From Alcaligenaceae bacterium (lineage in GTDB: Bacteria > Pseudomonadota > Gammaproteobacteria > Burkholderiales > Burkholderiaceae_B), in the NCBI GenBank assembly GCA_013416485.1, contig JACCEO010000006.1, positions 162,300 through 226,299 of the forward strand: DNA of 64,000 nt, written 5' to 3'. Of this stretch, positions 46,152-56,800 are shown piece after piece (the first letter of the stretch is position 1; every line of letters starts with the position of its first letter). The position numbers were made by a program, and so were the translations under genes. The notes beneath the pieces are model-generated. The model was given only the letters and a program-made list of their open reading frames with translations, was not told where the DNA came from and made no database searches.

Positions 46152-47092
46152 GGATTTTGCTCCAGAGTCTTAATAAGCTGTGCACAAACAGGCGGCAGGT
46201 CGGCAGTCAATACCAAGGGCTCACCTGTGATGGGGTGCGGCAGTTCAAGGCGACATGCATGCAAAAACATGCGGTTAAACCCCAGACGCACAAAATGTGC
46301 ACGTACTTCATCGGAACCGTATTTGTCATCGCCCACAATGGGGAAACCACTATGTGCCAAATGCACGCGTATCTGGTGCGTACGCCCAGTGCGCAATTCC
46401 GCATCAACCAAGCTGTAACGACCAAAACGACGCAATAGCGTAATGATGGTGTGAGCGGACTTGCCCTGAGGATCCACCTTGACCCGACGCTCGCCAGAGG
46501 CCGTCAACCACCTTAACAAAGGCTGTTTCAAGTGCTGTTTGTCGTTAACCCAATCACCAGTGACCAAGGCTTGATAATGCTTGCGGCCTATGCCTTCACG
46601 CATCATATTGTGCAAGGCCACCAAGGATTTACGTGTTTTGGCGATTAGCAGCAAACCGGACGTATCGCGATCCAGCCTATGCCCTAGCTCTAGAAAAGGA
46701 TGATCTGGCGAAGCGGCACGCAGTTGTTCAATAACCCCGAACGACACACCACTGCCACCATGCACTGCAACACCAGCTGGTTTATTAATCACCAGCAAGG
46801 CATCGTCTTCGTACACCACAGGGAAGACTGCGCCCGGCACCACCCTGGCTTCGTTAACCTTAGGTAAACGTATAGGTGGAATGCGCACGGTATCGCCCGT
46901 ATCTAAACGGTAATCGGCACTAATACGACCTTTGTTTACGCGGACTTCGCCACTGCGTAAGGCCTTGTACAAATGGCTTTTAGGAACGCCTTTGCATAGC
47001 TTCACCAGGAAGTTATCAATGCGCTGTCCGGCCTGTTCGGGGCCAATTTCTACATAACGAACACTGGGCTGAGAGTCTTTTGTCGTTAACAT
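46148..47092 (-). CDS. rluC: 23S rRNA pseudouridine synthase RluC
   Basis: Modifies U955/2504/2580-type positions in 23S rRNA. 314 residues with an N-terminal S4 domain (about 15-75; GQRIDNFLVKLCKGVPKSHLYK) and the RluA-family core. The catalytic Asp is in GHRLDRDTSGLLLIAKT; GRKHYQALV and RTGRTHQIRVHLAH also mark the family. It is divergent from rne, as in many proteobacteria; the ATG abuts the rne -35. Confidence 0.95.
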   Translation of the reverse strand: MLTTKDSQPSVRYVEIGPEQAGQRIDNFLVKLCKGVPKSHLYKALRSGEVRVNKGRISADYRLDTGDTVRIPPIRLPKVNEARVVPGAVFPVVYEDDALLVINKPAGVAVHGGSGVSFGVIEQLRAASPDHPFLELGHRLDRDTSGLLLIAKTRKSLVALHNMMREGIGRKHYQALVTGDWVNDKQHLKQPLLRWLTASGERRVKVDPQGKSAHTIITLLRRFGRYSLVDAELRTGRTHQIRVHLAHSGFPIVGDDKYGSDEVRAHFVRLGFNRMFLHACRLELPHPITGEPLVLTADLPPVCAQLIKTLEQNP

Positions 47093-47121
47093 TGTCTACA
47101 AGGGTGAAAACAGCATATAAT
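47092..47121 (+). promoter_or_regulatory. Promoter of rne
   Basis: TTGTCT, 18 bases, perfect TATAAT. It implies a transcription start near 47128 and an RNase E leader of about 480 bases. The -35 touches the first base of the divergent rluC start codon. Confidence 0.6.
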
Positions 47122-47606
47122 CGCGTCAGCCTATAGAAGCTGATAAACCGCCTAACGTAGAGATGCAATGGATGCGTTTCCGTTGGGCCATAAAGCACTC
47201 ATTGTACTGCCTGGGTTTCAGCTTCTGGGTCATAAGGTCGCCGGGGCAGGCCCGGTTTGGCAAAAAAGTGGTGTGGCGCATAGCCCGCTTTTCCCAGACT
47301 GGCTGCTATCCCGCGTGCGACGTTGAATTTTTTAGAAGTCTGTCATCGTTTTATGCACCAGCCGTGTAATTATTATCAGTACACGTCTGCCGTTCCCAGC
47401 AATTTTTTTGTCAACCACCATAGTGAAACTGACCTTCCTGCTGACTGAACTCCACACCTATAGGTGTATCGTGCCTTCCCGACACTATGGGGGCACGGTC
47501 TGACCACGTCAGTCTTCCCTCTCTTCAAAGATTCAACGTCCCACACCCTGTGACCCGCGGTCGTGCTCCGATTATCGGTGCGCCATGACTACGGAGAAAC
47601 ACACTC
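47122..47606 (+). promoter_or_regulatory. Long structured 5' leader of rne
   Basis: A gene-free stretch of nearly 500 bases between the rne promoter and its start. It contains several hairpin-capable segments: CCGGG/CCCGG near 47238-47252, CGTGTA/TACACG with an 11-base loop near 47363-47385, a perfect 14-base palindrome at 47454-47467, and CGTGCC/GGCACG at 47470-47497. A 68-codon frame inside (from 47163) looks non-coding. By analogy with the long enteric rne leader, it may mediate autoregulation by RNase E; that is inference. Confidence 0.5.
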
Positions 47607-50600
47607 ATGAAACGGATGTTGTTTAATGCAACGCACCAAGAAGAACTACGCGTTGCGATCGTTGATGGTCAAAAACTTATTGACCTCGACATCGAGACTG
47701 CCGGGCGCGAACAGCGCAAAGGTAATATCTACAAAGGCATCATCACTCGCATAGAACCAGGCCTAGAAGCCTGCTTTGTCAGCTACGGTGAAGAACGCCA
47801 CGGTTTCCTGCCCTTCAAAGAAGTCGCACGAAGCTATTTTAAAGAAGGCATTGATGTACGCGCTGCCCGTATACAGGACGCGCTAGTTGAAGGCCAAGAA
47901 TTAATCATTCAGGTCGAAAAAGAAGAACGCGGCAACAAGGGCGCAGCCCTGACCACGTTTATCTCGTTAGCTGGTCGCTACCTGGTGTTAATGCCCAACA
48001 ACCCTCGTGGTGGTGGCGTTTCACGTCGTGTCGAAGGCGAAGACCGCCAAGAACTACGCGACACTATGGACCAACTGGACCTGCCTGCTGGCATGAGCAT
48101 TATTGCTCGCACCGCTGGTATAGGCCGTAACGTCGAAGAACTGCAATGGGACCTTTCCTACCTAATGCAGTTGTGGAATGCTATTGATGGCGCTGCGCGT
48201 GAAAACGCTGCTCCCATCCTGATCTATCTGGAATCCAGCTTGGTCATACGCGCTATCCGCGATTACTACTCGCCAGAAATCGGTGAAATCCTCATCGACA
48301 CCGACGAAATCTACGAACAAGCCGCCGCCTTCATGGGCGTAGTCATGCCCGATAACGTCCAGCGCGTCAAAATGTACCGCGACGATATCCCGCTGTTCTC
48401 GCGCTTCCAAATAGAACACCAGATAGAAACCGCGTATTCCCGCACAGTGCAACTACCTTCTGGCGGTTCAGTTGTTATAGACCACACCGAAGCCCTGGTT
48501 GCCATCGACGTGAACTCGGCCCGCTCTACGCGCGGCTCGGACATCGAAGAAACCGCCTTGCGCACCAACCTAGAGGCCGCCGACGAAGTTGCCCGTCAAC
48601 TACGTCTACGCGACTTGGGTGGTCTGATCGTGATCGATTTCATCGACATGGAAGACAATAAAAACCAACGTGCCGTTGAACAGCGCCTGCGCGATGCGCT
48701 GCGCTTTGACCGTGCCAGGGTACAAATGGGCAAAATCTCCCGTTTTGGCCTCATGGAATTGTCACGTCAACGCCTGCGCCCAGCGCTGAACGAAGGTTCG
48801 CACATCACCTGCCCACGCTGTACCGGTACTGGTGTGGTTCGCGATGCCGAATCCAGCGCACTGCAAGTCTTGCGCCTACTGCAAGAAGAAGCCATGAAAG
48901 AAGGCACAGCCGCATTACACGCCCAAGTGCCTGTCGATGTTGCTACTTTCTTGCTGAACGAAAAACGCAGTGACATCACCAAGATCGAGTCCCGCCTTAA
49001 GGTCAACCTGGTTCTTATTCCTAACAAGAACCTAGAGACCCCGCACCACCACATTGAGCGCCTGCGTCACGACGACCCCCGCCTGGAAGAAATCAAGACC
49101 AGTTTTGAACTTGTTCAAGCCGCTGACCAGCAACTAACCTGGGCGCCCAACCGCGCACAGGAAGCCAAGACTCAACCCGAAGCTCTGGTTAAAGGCATCA
49201 CGCCATCGCAACCTGCGCCCATTCACACTCCTAGCCCCAAAGCTGCTGCACCTGCCAAGGCCGCCGCTAGTGGCCCTGGCCTGATCAAGCGCCTAATCAA
49301 CTGGCTAACCGGTGCCGGTGCTGCAGCCCAGCCCGAACCCGTTGCAGCCAGCAAGCCACAAGGTAACAACCGCGGTCGCAACTCGCGTCACCAGGAGCAC
49401 CGCGAGCGCAATCAAAATGATCGCAATCGCCAGCGCCGAGGCCCACGAGCCGAAGCTGCCGAAGGCAAAGAAGACGGCACGCCTAACCGTGGACGCCGTA
49501 ATCAACAAGCCACTAACAACGCCAGCGATGCAGCACGCACAGCACCGGCAACCTTGCCAGAAGCCAATGTGGCCGACACGGCTGAAAACCGCAATGCATC
49601 ACGCGGTGGACGCAACCGTCGTGGTCGCGGACGCCAGCGCAGCGAAGAAGCCAGCATCGACCTCAACACCGATACGCAAGCAGCAACAGCCGCCGTCACC
49701 CCAGAGACCGAAGCACCAGCGGAAACCAGCGCACGCAAATCGCGCCACACCGCCATTGCCGACGCCCAGGCTAACGAACTGATTGCGGACATCGACGGCG
49801 TCGATACGCAAGTTGATACCGGTACTGACAACGACCAGCTAGATCCCGAGCGCAAACGTCGCCGTCGCCGCAGCCGCCGTGGCCGTCGCAATACCGAAAC
49901 ATTGCTGGAAAGCAGTGCTAATGCCGACGACAGCTCTGACGACAACCAGGACAACACACCGGCATTCGTAGCTCACGAAACGCCTGTCTTCAACCCTGAC
50001 GTCCTGCCTCCTATTAGTGTTGCTGATGGAGATGCGGAACCAGCGGTTGCGGCTACTGCTGTTGCGGCTACTACCGTTACCGCCGTTGCTACGATAGCTG
50101 CTACACCGGTTGAAACCACGCCTGTCGTAGAACAAGCACCGGCTGTTGTTGAACCTGCTGTTGTTGAACCCGTTGCGGCTGAACCCGTTGCGGTTGCAGT
50201 TGCTGAAGAAGTGACTACGGTTACTACAGTGCTGCCCGTTGCTGAAGAAACTCAAGCGGTTGTTGTTGTTGAAACGACACCAGCGGTAGAAACGCCTGTC
50301 GTGGAAGCCATCGCCGTTGTTGAAGCTACGCCGGTAATTGAAACCCAGCCTGCTGCACCTACAGCGGTTGAAGTCGAAACGGAAGTCAAAGCAGTAGCAG
50401 AAATAGCTCCTGAGGCTGCCGTTGCGCCTGAACCCACAGTCAAGCCTACAAATGGCGCTGTGCCTGCAACAGCTATCGAACTACCCGTCGGAATGGAACT
50501 GATAGAAACCCGCCACCATGCGGTTGTCGAACAGCCCCAAGCTCAGGTACAGCTGGGCCGTCGCCGTAAACCAGCTGCAGTCATCGCTGATGAACCGCTA

Positions 50601-50621
50601 AAGCAAGTAGAAACGCAGTAA
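47607..50621 (+). CDS. rne: Ribonuclease E
   Basis: Endoribonuclease for mRNA decay and rRNA/tRNA maturation, 1004 residues. The catalytic half (about 1-510) has the S1 domain (GNIYKGIITRIEPGLEACFVSYG), DNase-I-like Asp residues in VAIDVNSARST and VIDFIDM, and the zinc-link CPRCTGTG near residue 403. The C-terminal half is low complexity: Arg-rich patches (RNSRHQEHRERNQNDRNRQR, RRRRSRRGRR) for RNA binding, then an Ala/Val/Glu/Pro-rich tail from about 800. A short amphipathic segment near 550-575 (GLIKRLINWLTG) resembles a membrane anchor. The start has GGAG seven bases upstream. Confidence 0.96.
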   Translation: MKRMLFNATHQEELRVAIVDGQKLIDLDIETAGREQRKGNIYKGIITRIEPGLEACFVSYGEERHGFLPFKEVARSYFKEGIDVRAARIQDALVEGQELIIQVEKEERGNKGAALTTFISLAGRYLVLMPNNPRGGGVSRRVEGEDRQELRDTMDQLDLPAGMSIIARTAGIGRNVEELQWDLSYLMQLWNAIDGAARENAAPILIYLESSLVIRAIRDYYSPEIGEILIDTDEIYEQAAAFMGVVMPDNVQRVKMYRDDIPLFSRFQIEHQIETAYSRTVQLPSGGSVVIDHTEALVAIDVNSARSTRGSDIEETALRTNLEAADEVARQLRLRDLGGLIVIDFIDMEDNKNQRAVEQRLRDALRFDRARVQMGKISRFGLMELSRQRLRPALNEGSHITCPRCTGTGVVRDAESSALQVLRLLQEEAMKEGTAALHAQVPVDVATFLLNEKRSDITKIESRLKVNLVLIPNKNLETPHHHIERLRHDDPRLEEIKTSFELVQAADQQLTWAPNRAQEAKTQPEALVKGITPSQPAPIHTPSPKAAAPAKAAASGPGLIKRLINWLTGAGAAAQPEPVAASKPQGNNRGRNSRHQEHRERNQNDRNRQRRGPRAEAAEGKEDGTPNRGRRNQQATNNASDAARTAPATLPEANVADTAENRNASRGGRNRRGRGRQRSEEASIDLNTDTQAATAAVTPETEAPAETSARKSRHTAIADAQANELIADIDGVDTQVDTGTDNDQLDPERKRRRRRSRRGRRNTETLLESSANADDSSDDNQDNTPAFVAHETPVFNPDVLPPISVADGDAEPAVAATAVAATTVTAVATIAATPVETTPVVEQAPAVVEPAVVEPVAAEPVAVAVAEEVTTVTTVLPVAEETQAVVVVETTPAVETPVVEAIAVVEATPVIETQPAAPTAVEVETEVKAVAEIAPEAAVAPEPTVKPTNGAVPATAIELPVGMELIETRHHAVVEQPQAQVQLGRRRKPAAVIADEPLKQVETQ

Positions 50622-50656
50622 TACATCAGGTGTAGTAGTACACAACACCTAGTAAA

Positions 50657-50695
50657 AAAGCCGCCATGATTTTAGAATCATGGCGGCTTTGTTTT
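50657..50695. terminator. Bidirectional terminator between rne and the giant adhesin gene
   Basis: A 15-base perfect stem AAAGCCGCCATGATT/AATCATGGCGGCTTT with a four-base loop has T-rich sequence on the plus-strand side and six T on the minus-strand side. It can end rne on the plus strand and the adhesin transcript on the minus strand. Confidence 0.85.
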
Positions 50696-50817
50696 GAGCG
50701 GTATGTATGTGTTCAATCTGGATAAGGTGACAAAAACTGCTCAACATGAAAGCTACCAACCAGAAGCTAAAAAATATGGCTAAGCGCATGATGATAAATA
50801 CGCCTGCCTATTACCAA

Positions 50818-53800
50818 CTAGATAGGTTGATCGACTTTCAGCTTACCCTGTTCTATCAAAGAGTTAATGATTTCCGTCTGGTCCGACAACCCATCCAGTA
50901 AGTCCACACCGTGAACAACGATTTGTTGATCATAGCCATTTCCCTGACTATTCAAGGTGCCACGTGAACTAACGTTAATAACGGTATCTTGTGTGCCATC
51001 CCCATCAAAATCTTCTTTCTTGAAGAATAGGTACTGTGTCAGATCAGTCTCTTTGGCAGAGCCATCAGCATGCGCACCACTTCCTGAGTCATAGTGGCCT
51101 TGTAGCAAATCGCTCAGGTCCAAGACATCTTTGGGCATGCTGTTATAACCTGCCACACCTTCCTTACCTTGACTGTCATCGTTACCAAAGTCCATGACAT
51201 GATCGATAGGTATAGGTAAGTTACCACCGTCTTCCCATTGATCATCTAGGTTCCAGACAAACCTATCATTACCTGCGCCTCCGGTTAGGATATCGCTACC
51301 CGCACCGCCGACCAAAGTATCATTACCCTCACCACCGTAAAGATAATCGTTGCCTTCTTCGCCAAACAAGTGGTCGTTACCACCTTGGCCAAAAAGGACA
51401 TCATCCCCATTACCGCCGTACAGGTAGTCAGCTTTATCACCAGCACTACTGCTTTGGTCAAACAAGCGATGGTTATCTGGGTTTTGAATGAACTCATGCA
51501 ATTGAGCATTGCTTGGTTCACCATCTTCTTGCGTTGTTAAGAATGCGGTTAAGGCTTGAAGGCCTGACATTTTGTCGAGGTCGGCAGGTTTGTCCTTACC
51601 TGTCCAATCCAAGCTAGAAACATCTAGGGCATCACCGAACAAGATGTCGTTACCATTGCCACCATAAATATGGTCTGCACCAGTATCAGGTATCGTGCTG
51701 TCTTCATAACCTTTGGTCAACGCATCCAAGAGCTTCTGCATGCTATCTGGCTGGCTATCATCGACCATCGTTACCTGCCCAGTCTGACCCGTTAAGGTTG
51801 TACTACCACCTTTACTACTGTTAGGAAGAGTAATACTACCTTCCACCAACACACCGCTCTCTGTCGTATTGTCAAAAAACTTCAGCTGGTTTTCAGAGAC
51901 CCCCCGACCCAGCCCAATGGCGTAAACATCACTGTTGGTTGCCTGAACAAAGTTTTTATAAGCCAACATACCAGCAGCCATATCGTGTGCATAGGTGTCA
52001 GTGCCGTGGCTTGAATGACTACCATTTGTCATGGTTGGATCGCCGTCTGTCAGGAAGAAAGTTATGTTTTCATAACCCGCTTTTGCATGATGCGTACCTA
52101 CCGGACCCGTTGTTGTAGTGAACCACGTCTGGGCTGCCTCAAATGCCGCTTGGTAGTTAGTATAGTAGCCAGGGTTACTGCTATTGACTGCCAACTGGGT
52201 GATTGCGTTTTGTAACTTCGTTAAGTTACCAGTTTCATCATCGCCATTCAAAGTGACAGTGACTGGGTTCTTAGCACTACTACCAAAACCAATCAAGGTA
52301 ACAATCAGCTCACCGTCATGATCAGCTAACTTAGAGGCAAATCCCCCTAATGCCTGCTTGGCCAAGGCCAAACGGTCAATATCCTTCCCATTAGCTCCCG
52401 CATTGTTTTCTGTCATGCTGTAGGACAAGTCCACAAGCAGCGCAATGTTGTAACTTCCTCCTGGCATAGACTCATCAATAAGACCACTTGGATCACCAAT
52501 AAGGATGTCGTTAGATACCTTGGCCTCACCACTAGGGCCGGGAAGATCATCGTTCCCTTCTGTACCCGTTTCTATATAGTAACTATCGGTAGTTGCCGTG
52601 GCTGTCACAACATCGCTAACTTCTGTACCAACTGTGGGCACAGACTCAATGGACTGAACGCTAGCCTGTAATGTAAAAGTTGGTGGGGTTTCATTACCGT
52701 CGATATTGACTACCAACTGCACATCATCAAACGAGTAATCACCGCCCTTAACCAGGCCCAGGCTTTCAAGCTCTTCGGCAGTGAACTTCCAAGTGTTGCC
52801 ATCACGCTCACCGATAGGCTCACCATTTAACATGAACTGCGCATCACTACCGGCTGGTAAAGACCCTCCAGTTACTGTAATAGTGACATCCGATAGGCGT
52901 TCACTGCCATCATCATCAGCTAGGTCTACCGTTAAATTGACGTCGTAAGTGTGAGTGGCATACTCAGGAGTGCCAAGGGTTTTCTGTGTACTGATGGAGG
53001 TTGTAGGTTTGCCCTTGGAATCCCATTTTGTTTCGTCAGCGAAAACAATACCTGCAATACTTTCCAGCCTAATCGTCGCTCCATTTGGAGTTGTCACTAA
53101 TAAATAATTACTTTTAGACTCAGCGGAATAACCTGCTGAACTCTGGGTAAAGTACACAATATCACTACCTTTACCACCCTTGATCGTGCCATCCAACCCA
53201 CTACCGTTCGCTATAGCTCCAACAATAAATACATCCCTGCCATCAGTGCCAGATAGCATACCGCCGTTGTAAGTATGTACTTCACCAATACCAGACTGAG
53301 CTACAACATTCCCATCCTCGTTAACAGTAAACGAAGCTTCATACTTATCGAACTGCACCTTCATCAATGACTGCGTACCACCTTCGCTCGTGCTAATGAC
53401 CTCGCCCAGAGTAAAGTGAATGTCTGGTGCATCAGCAATAGGTGTAACAGCAATGGTTAGTGTGGTTTCCGCACCTTCTACACTGCCTTGAAGTGGTTTA
53501 AAGCCAATTTCGGCATAGGTATCGTGCTGGTTACCCACTTGTGAGCTGCCCGAAGGGTCGTAACCCGGCGTACCGGATGCATCCGGCTCAGGTACAAAAC
53601 GCAAGCCACCTTCTTCAATAAATTGGCGTGTAAACGTAGAGGCACTAGCTTCATCTGGATCGACGTTGACCCACCGCTCTTCATTACCCCCCATTTGGAC
53701 ACGATACTGCAGGGTGCCATCGCTGGGCAGCTCAGTAATAACCACGCCGGTAGCGGCACTTGCAAGACCGAAGCTAGCTAAGCTGACAGTGGATATGACA

Positions 53801-56800
53801 TCCTCACCTATCGACAGCGAGATTGGAGCAGCCGTGGGTGGCAAGGCAATGGACTGTGAACCCACAGTAGGATCACCGTCTGCATCCGTAATGGTGAACT
53901 CAAAGGTAAGCAGATCGCCAGTGCCTGTTATGGGCAGTAGCTGTTTGTACGTCCATGCGCCATCACCATCCAGAGTCAAGATGACAGCTAGTGGCCCTGC
54001 ATCACCAACACGGCCTTCGATAATCGTTGTGCTGCCCGGTTTAAACGAGAACACAAGGTCCTGATCACCAGACTTAAGCGTTGCATTATTAAGACCATTA
54101 AGCGTTTCTTGGGTGAAACCAATACCCCCAACCACCCCTTTACCGTCAGCGCCATAGCCAAAAACAATCTGGTCTCCAGCTACAGCAAGAATGTCTGTGC
54201 TTTGGGCAATACCATCAAACTCAATACCTATGATAGAAAAATCACTGTTTTTACCAGGTATTAAATTACTGTTGGTAGCAGTGAACACCATTTGATCAAA
54301 ACCACCTGGTTCATTAAATGTATGAGTAAACTTCCCGTCGCTAGCATTGGCATTAAATACCTGAGGATTGCCAACTGGAACACCATTCAAATAAAACTGA
54401 ACCTGACCACTCTCGCCTTCATTACCAAAGAAATTCAAGAACATGACCTTAGCCGTTGTAGCGACCTTGCCGTCGTTCAGCGTCAAAATCAACTCTTCGG
54501 AAGCACCCCCGCCACCGAATTCGCGATACCCCACTTCTTGGTTCTGTTGTTCATAAGGTTCACCATGACTATGCACACCTAATCCAACATTGTTTTGATG
54601 GACTTTCGCAGGATTACCTGCCGACCATGTCTTGTTCTGGCCAGTCGTTTCTTTAAAACCAGTTGCAGTAGCAGTAAAAGAAAAGTCGTTTTTCATGAAG
54701 AACAAACTGTCTCCATTACCTTCGCCATGATCCTTACTTGGTCGAAAATCAAACGTCCTTTCACCTTCAATAGGAATTGGATCAGGTTGACTAGCAACTG
54801 CAGGGTCCTTAGGCACACTCACCCACGGGCTATCGTCCTCAAGACGAACAGTGATCCACGTCGTGTAAGAATGACTACTGGTTACCCCTGAGTTATCCGT
54901 TACAGTCAAAGGGATATCTAAAATCAGAGCATCTTCGGAACCGGTGATGGGATGATCCACAGGGCCTAGTAACTTGACCTCGTAGGTGTACTCACCACGG
55001 CCACCAACACCGACGGTAGGCGCAGTCAGCTCAATTTCAATAATTGCTGTCCCTGTGGCAAGGGTGGCCCCCACATAACCAATAAGGGTTTTCGCACCGG
55101 CATCCCAGTGCCAAGAAATCGGCTCTTGATTCGACGTTAGTGCCGCACTTACTAAGGGTTCAGCAGCCCTAGTAGCCGTAACGCCCTCACCAAGCGATAC
55201 CGTCAAGATATCCCCTATATCATCATCACTGACCGTAAACTTACCACCATTGCTAATCGGGTTACTTGCTGTAGTCAAATCATCATCAGCGTCGTAAGTG
55301 GCACCCATACCATCAGCAGGTTTACCTTCATCCCTTGATCCTGGAGTGCCTGCCAAACCTTCCTCGGTCACGATGGTATGACCATCTCCACTTTGGGGGT
55401 CGAAGCTAATCTTCGGTTTATCGTTTTGACCAGTAATATTTATTGTGATGGTGGTTGTCGACAAATCGCCATCTGCATCCCTGATGGTGTAGACAAACCT
55501 ATCAACATCTGTAGCACCATTACGCAGTTCTTTAGCCTCATCCAGATTCAACTCGTAGTGATAGTTACCCTCTTTATCAACCCAAATTGTGCCGTAGGAT
55601 CCAGTTATTCCACCCGATGCTCCACCTAGTGAGGTTGCTACACCTTCGTCCACCACAGCTGCAGGACCTAAAGGATTCGTGGCATCATCTGGCACGCTAA
55701 CACGCAGCCCAACCACTTTGGCCGTGTCCGCACCGGGAATATCTGCCCCCAAGTTATCTGCCCCCGTCCCTAAGACAACATTACCTGTAAGCGTTACCGG
55801 TGCAGTGATTTCTGTTATGTCTGCGCTATCAGGTTTCGCTATCCAGTTTGTATCAGTGACTTGTACGTTCAGAGCCCCCGGATCCGATACGCCTCCGGCG
55901 TCTTTTACGGTAATGGCGAACTTATCAAAAACGCTGTCATCACCACCGGTATGACTTCTGGCCTCGGTCGATTGATAGGAGTAGGTAACCACCCCAGTAG
56001 TCGCATTGTAGGTTTTCAAAACCAGTACGCCGTACTCAGTATTAATGGTTTTCGGCGTACCGGAACCTACCGCAAGCAACGTAGCTGCATCAACCTCGTA
56101 GGGATTCACAACTCCTTCCTCTGTGATCGACAAAGCAGGCAACCCAGCATGAGAAGTAATCTTGAATGCTCCATCAACTGCCGCCCCTTTCTCGACGACG
56201 ACAAGCTCACTGTTATCGGCATTGGGGGTTTCATCCACAATATCAATGGTCGGAGCCATAGGTGGCAAGGTAATTGAAATAGAACCTGCGGTAGGGTCAC
56301 CATCGGCGTCAGTCACTACATATTTGAACGGCAGCGTAGTAATCGCCTTTCCATCACTACCGGTAAGGGCCTTGTAGCCAAAGTATTCCCAAGTACCGTT
56401 TTGGGTCAGTATCAGTTGGAATGCCATTGCATTACCAGGACCGTAGGTACCGGTAAGCATAGAGCCACCACCACTGGGTGTTACGGTGACCAGAACACCA
56501 TCAACATACACCGCTTGCTGAGTTGTAGCCCAACTTAAGCCACCGGCACCGTCAGCGCCATACGCAAAATCAAACTCATTTTGCGCATAAACGATAGCAC
56601 CCGGAGGGGGGCCTTCAAAGGTGATGTTCTTAATACCGAAGTCACTATTATCATTTCGGTTTGCTGTACCGTTACCGTTGTCTGTTGCCTTAAAAATCAA
56701 GGTATCAAATGCACCAAAGTTATCGGTATGTAAAGGGCCAGATGTGTAATTCCCGGATGTTTCATTCGAACTAAAAAGCTGCTCGCCTACCTTTGCGCCT

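Noticed and set aside
47163..47369. 68-codon frame upstream of rne
   Set aside because: Lies wholly in the rne leader, has odd composition and no ribosome site; more likely untranslated.
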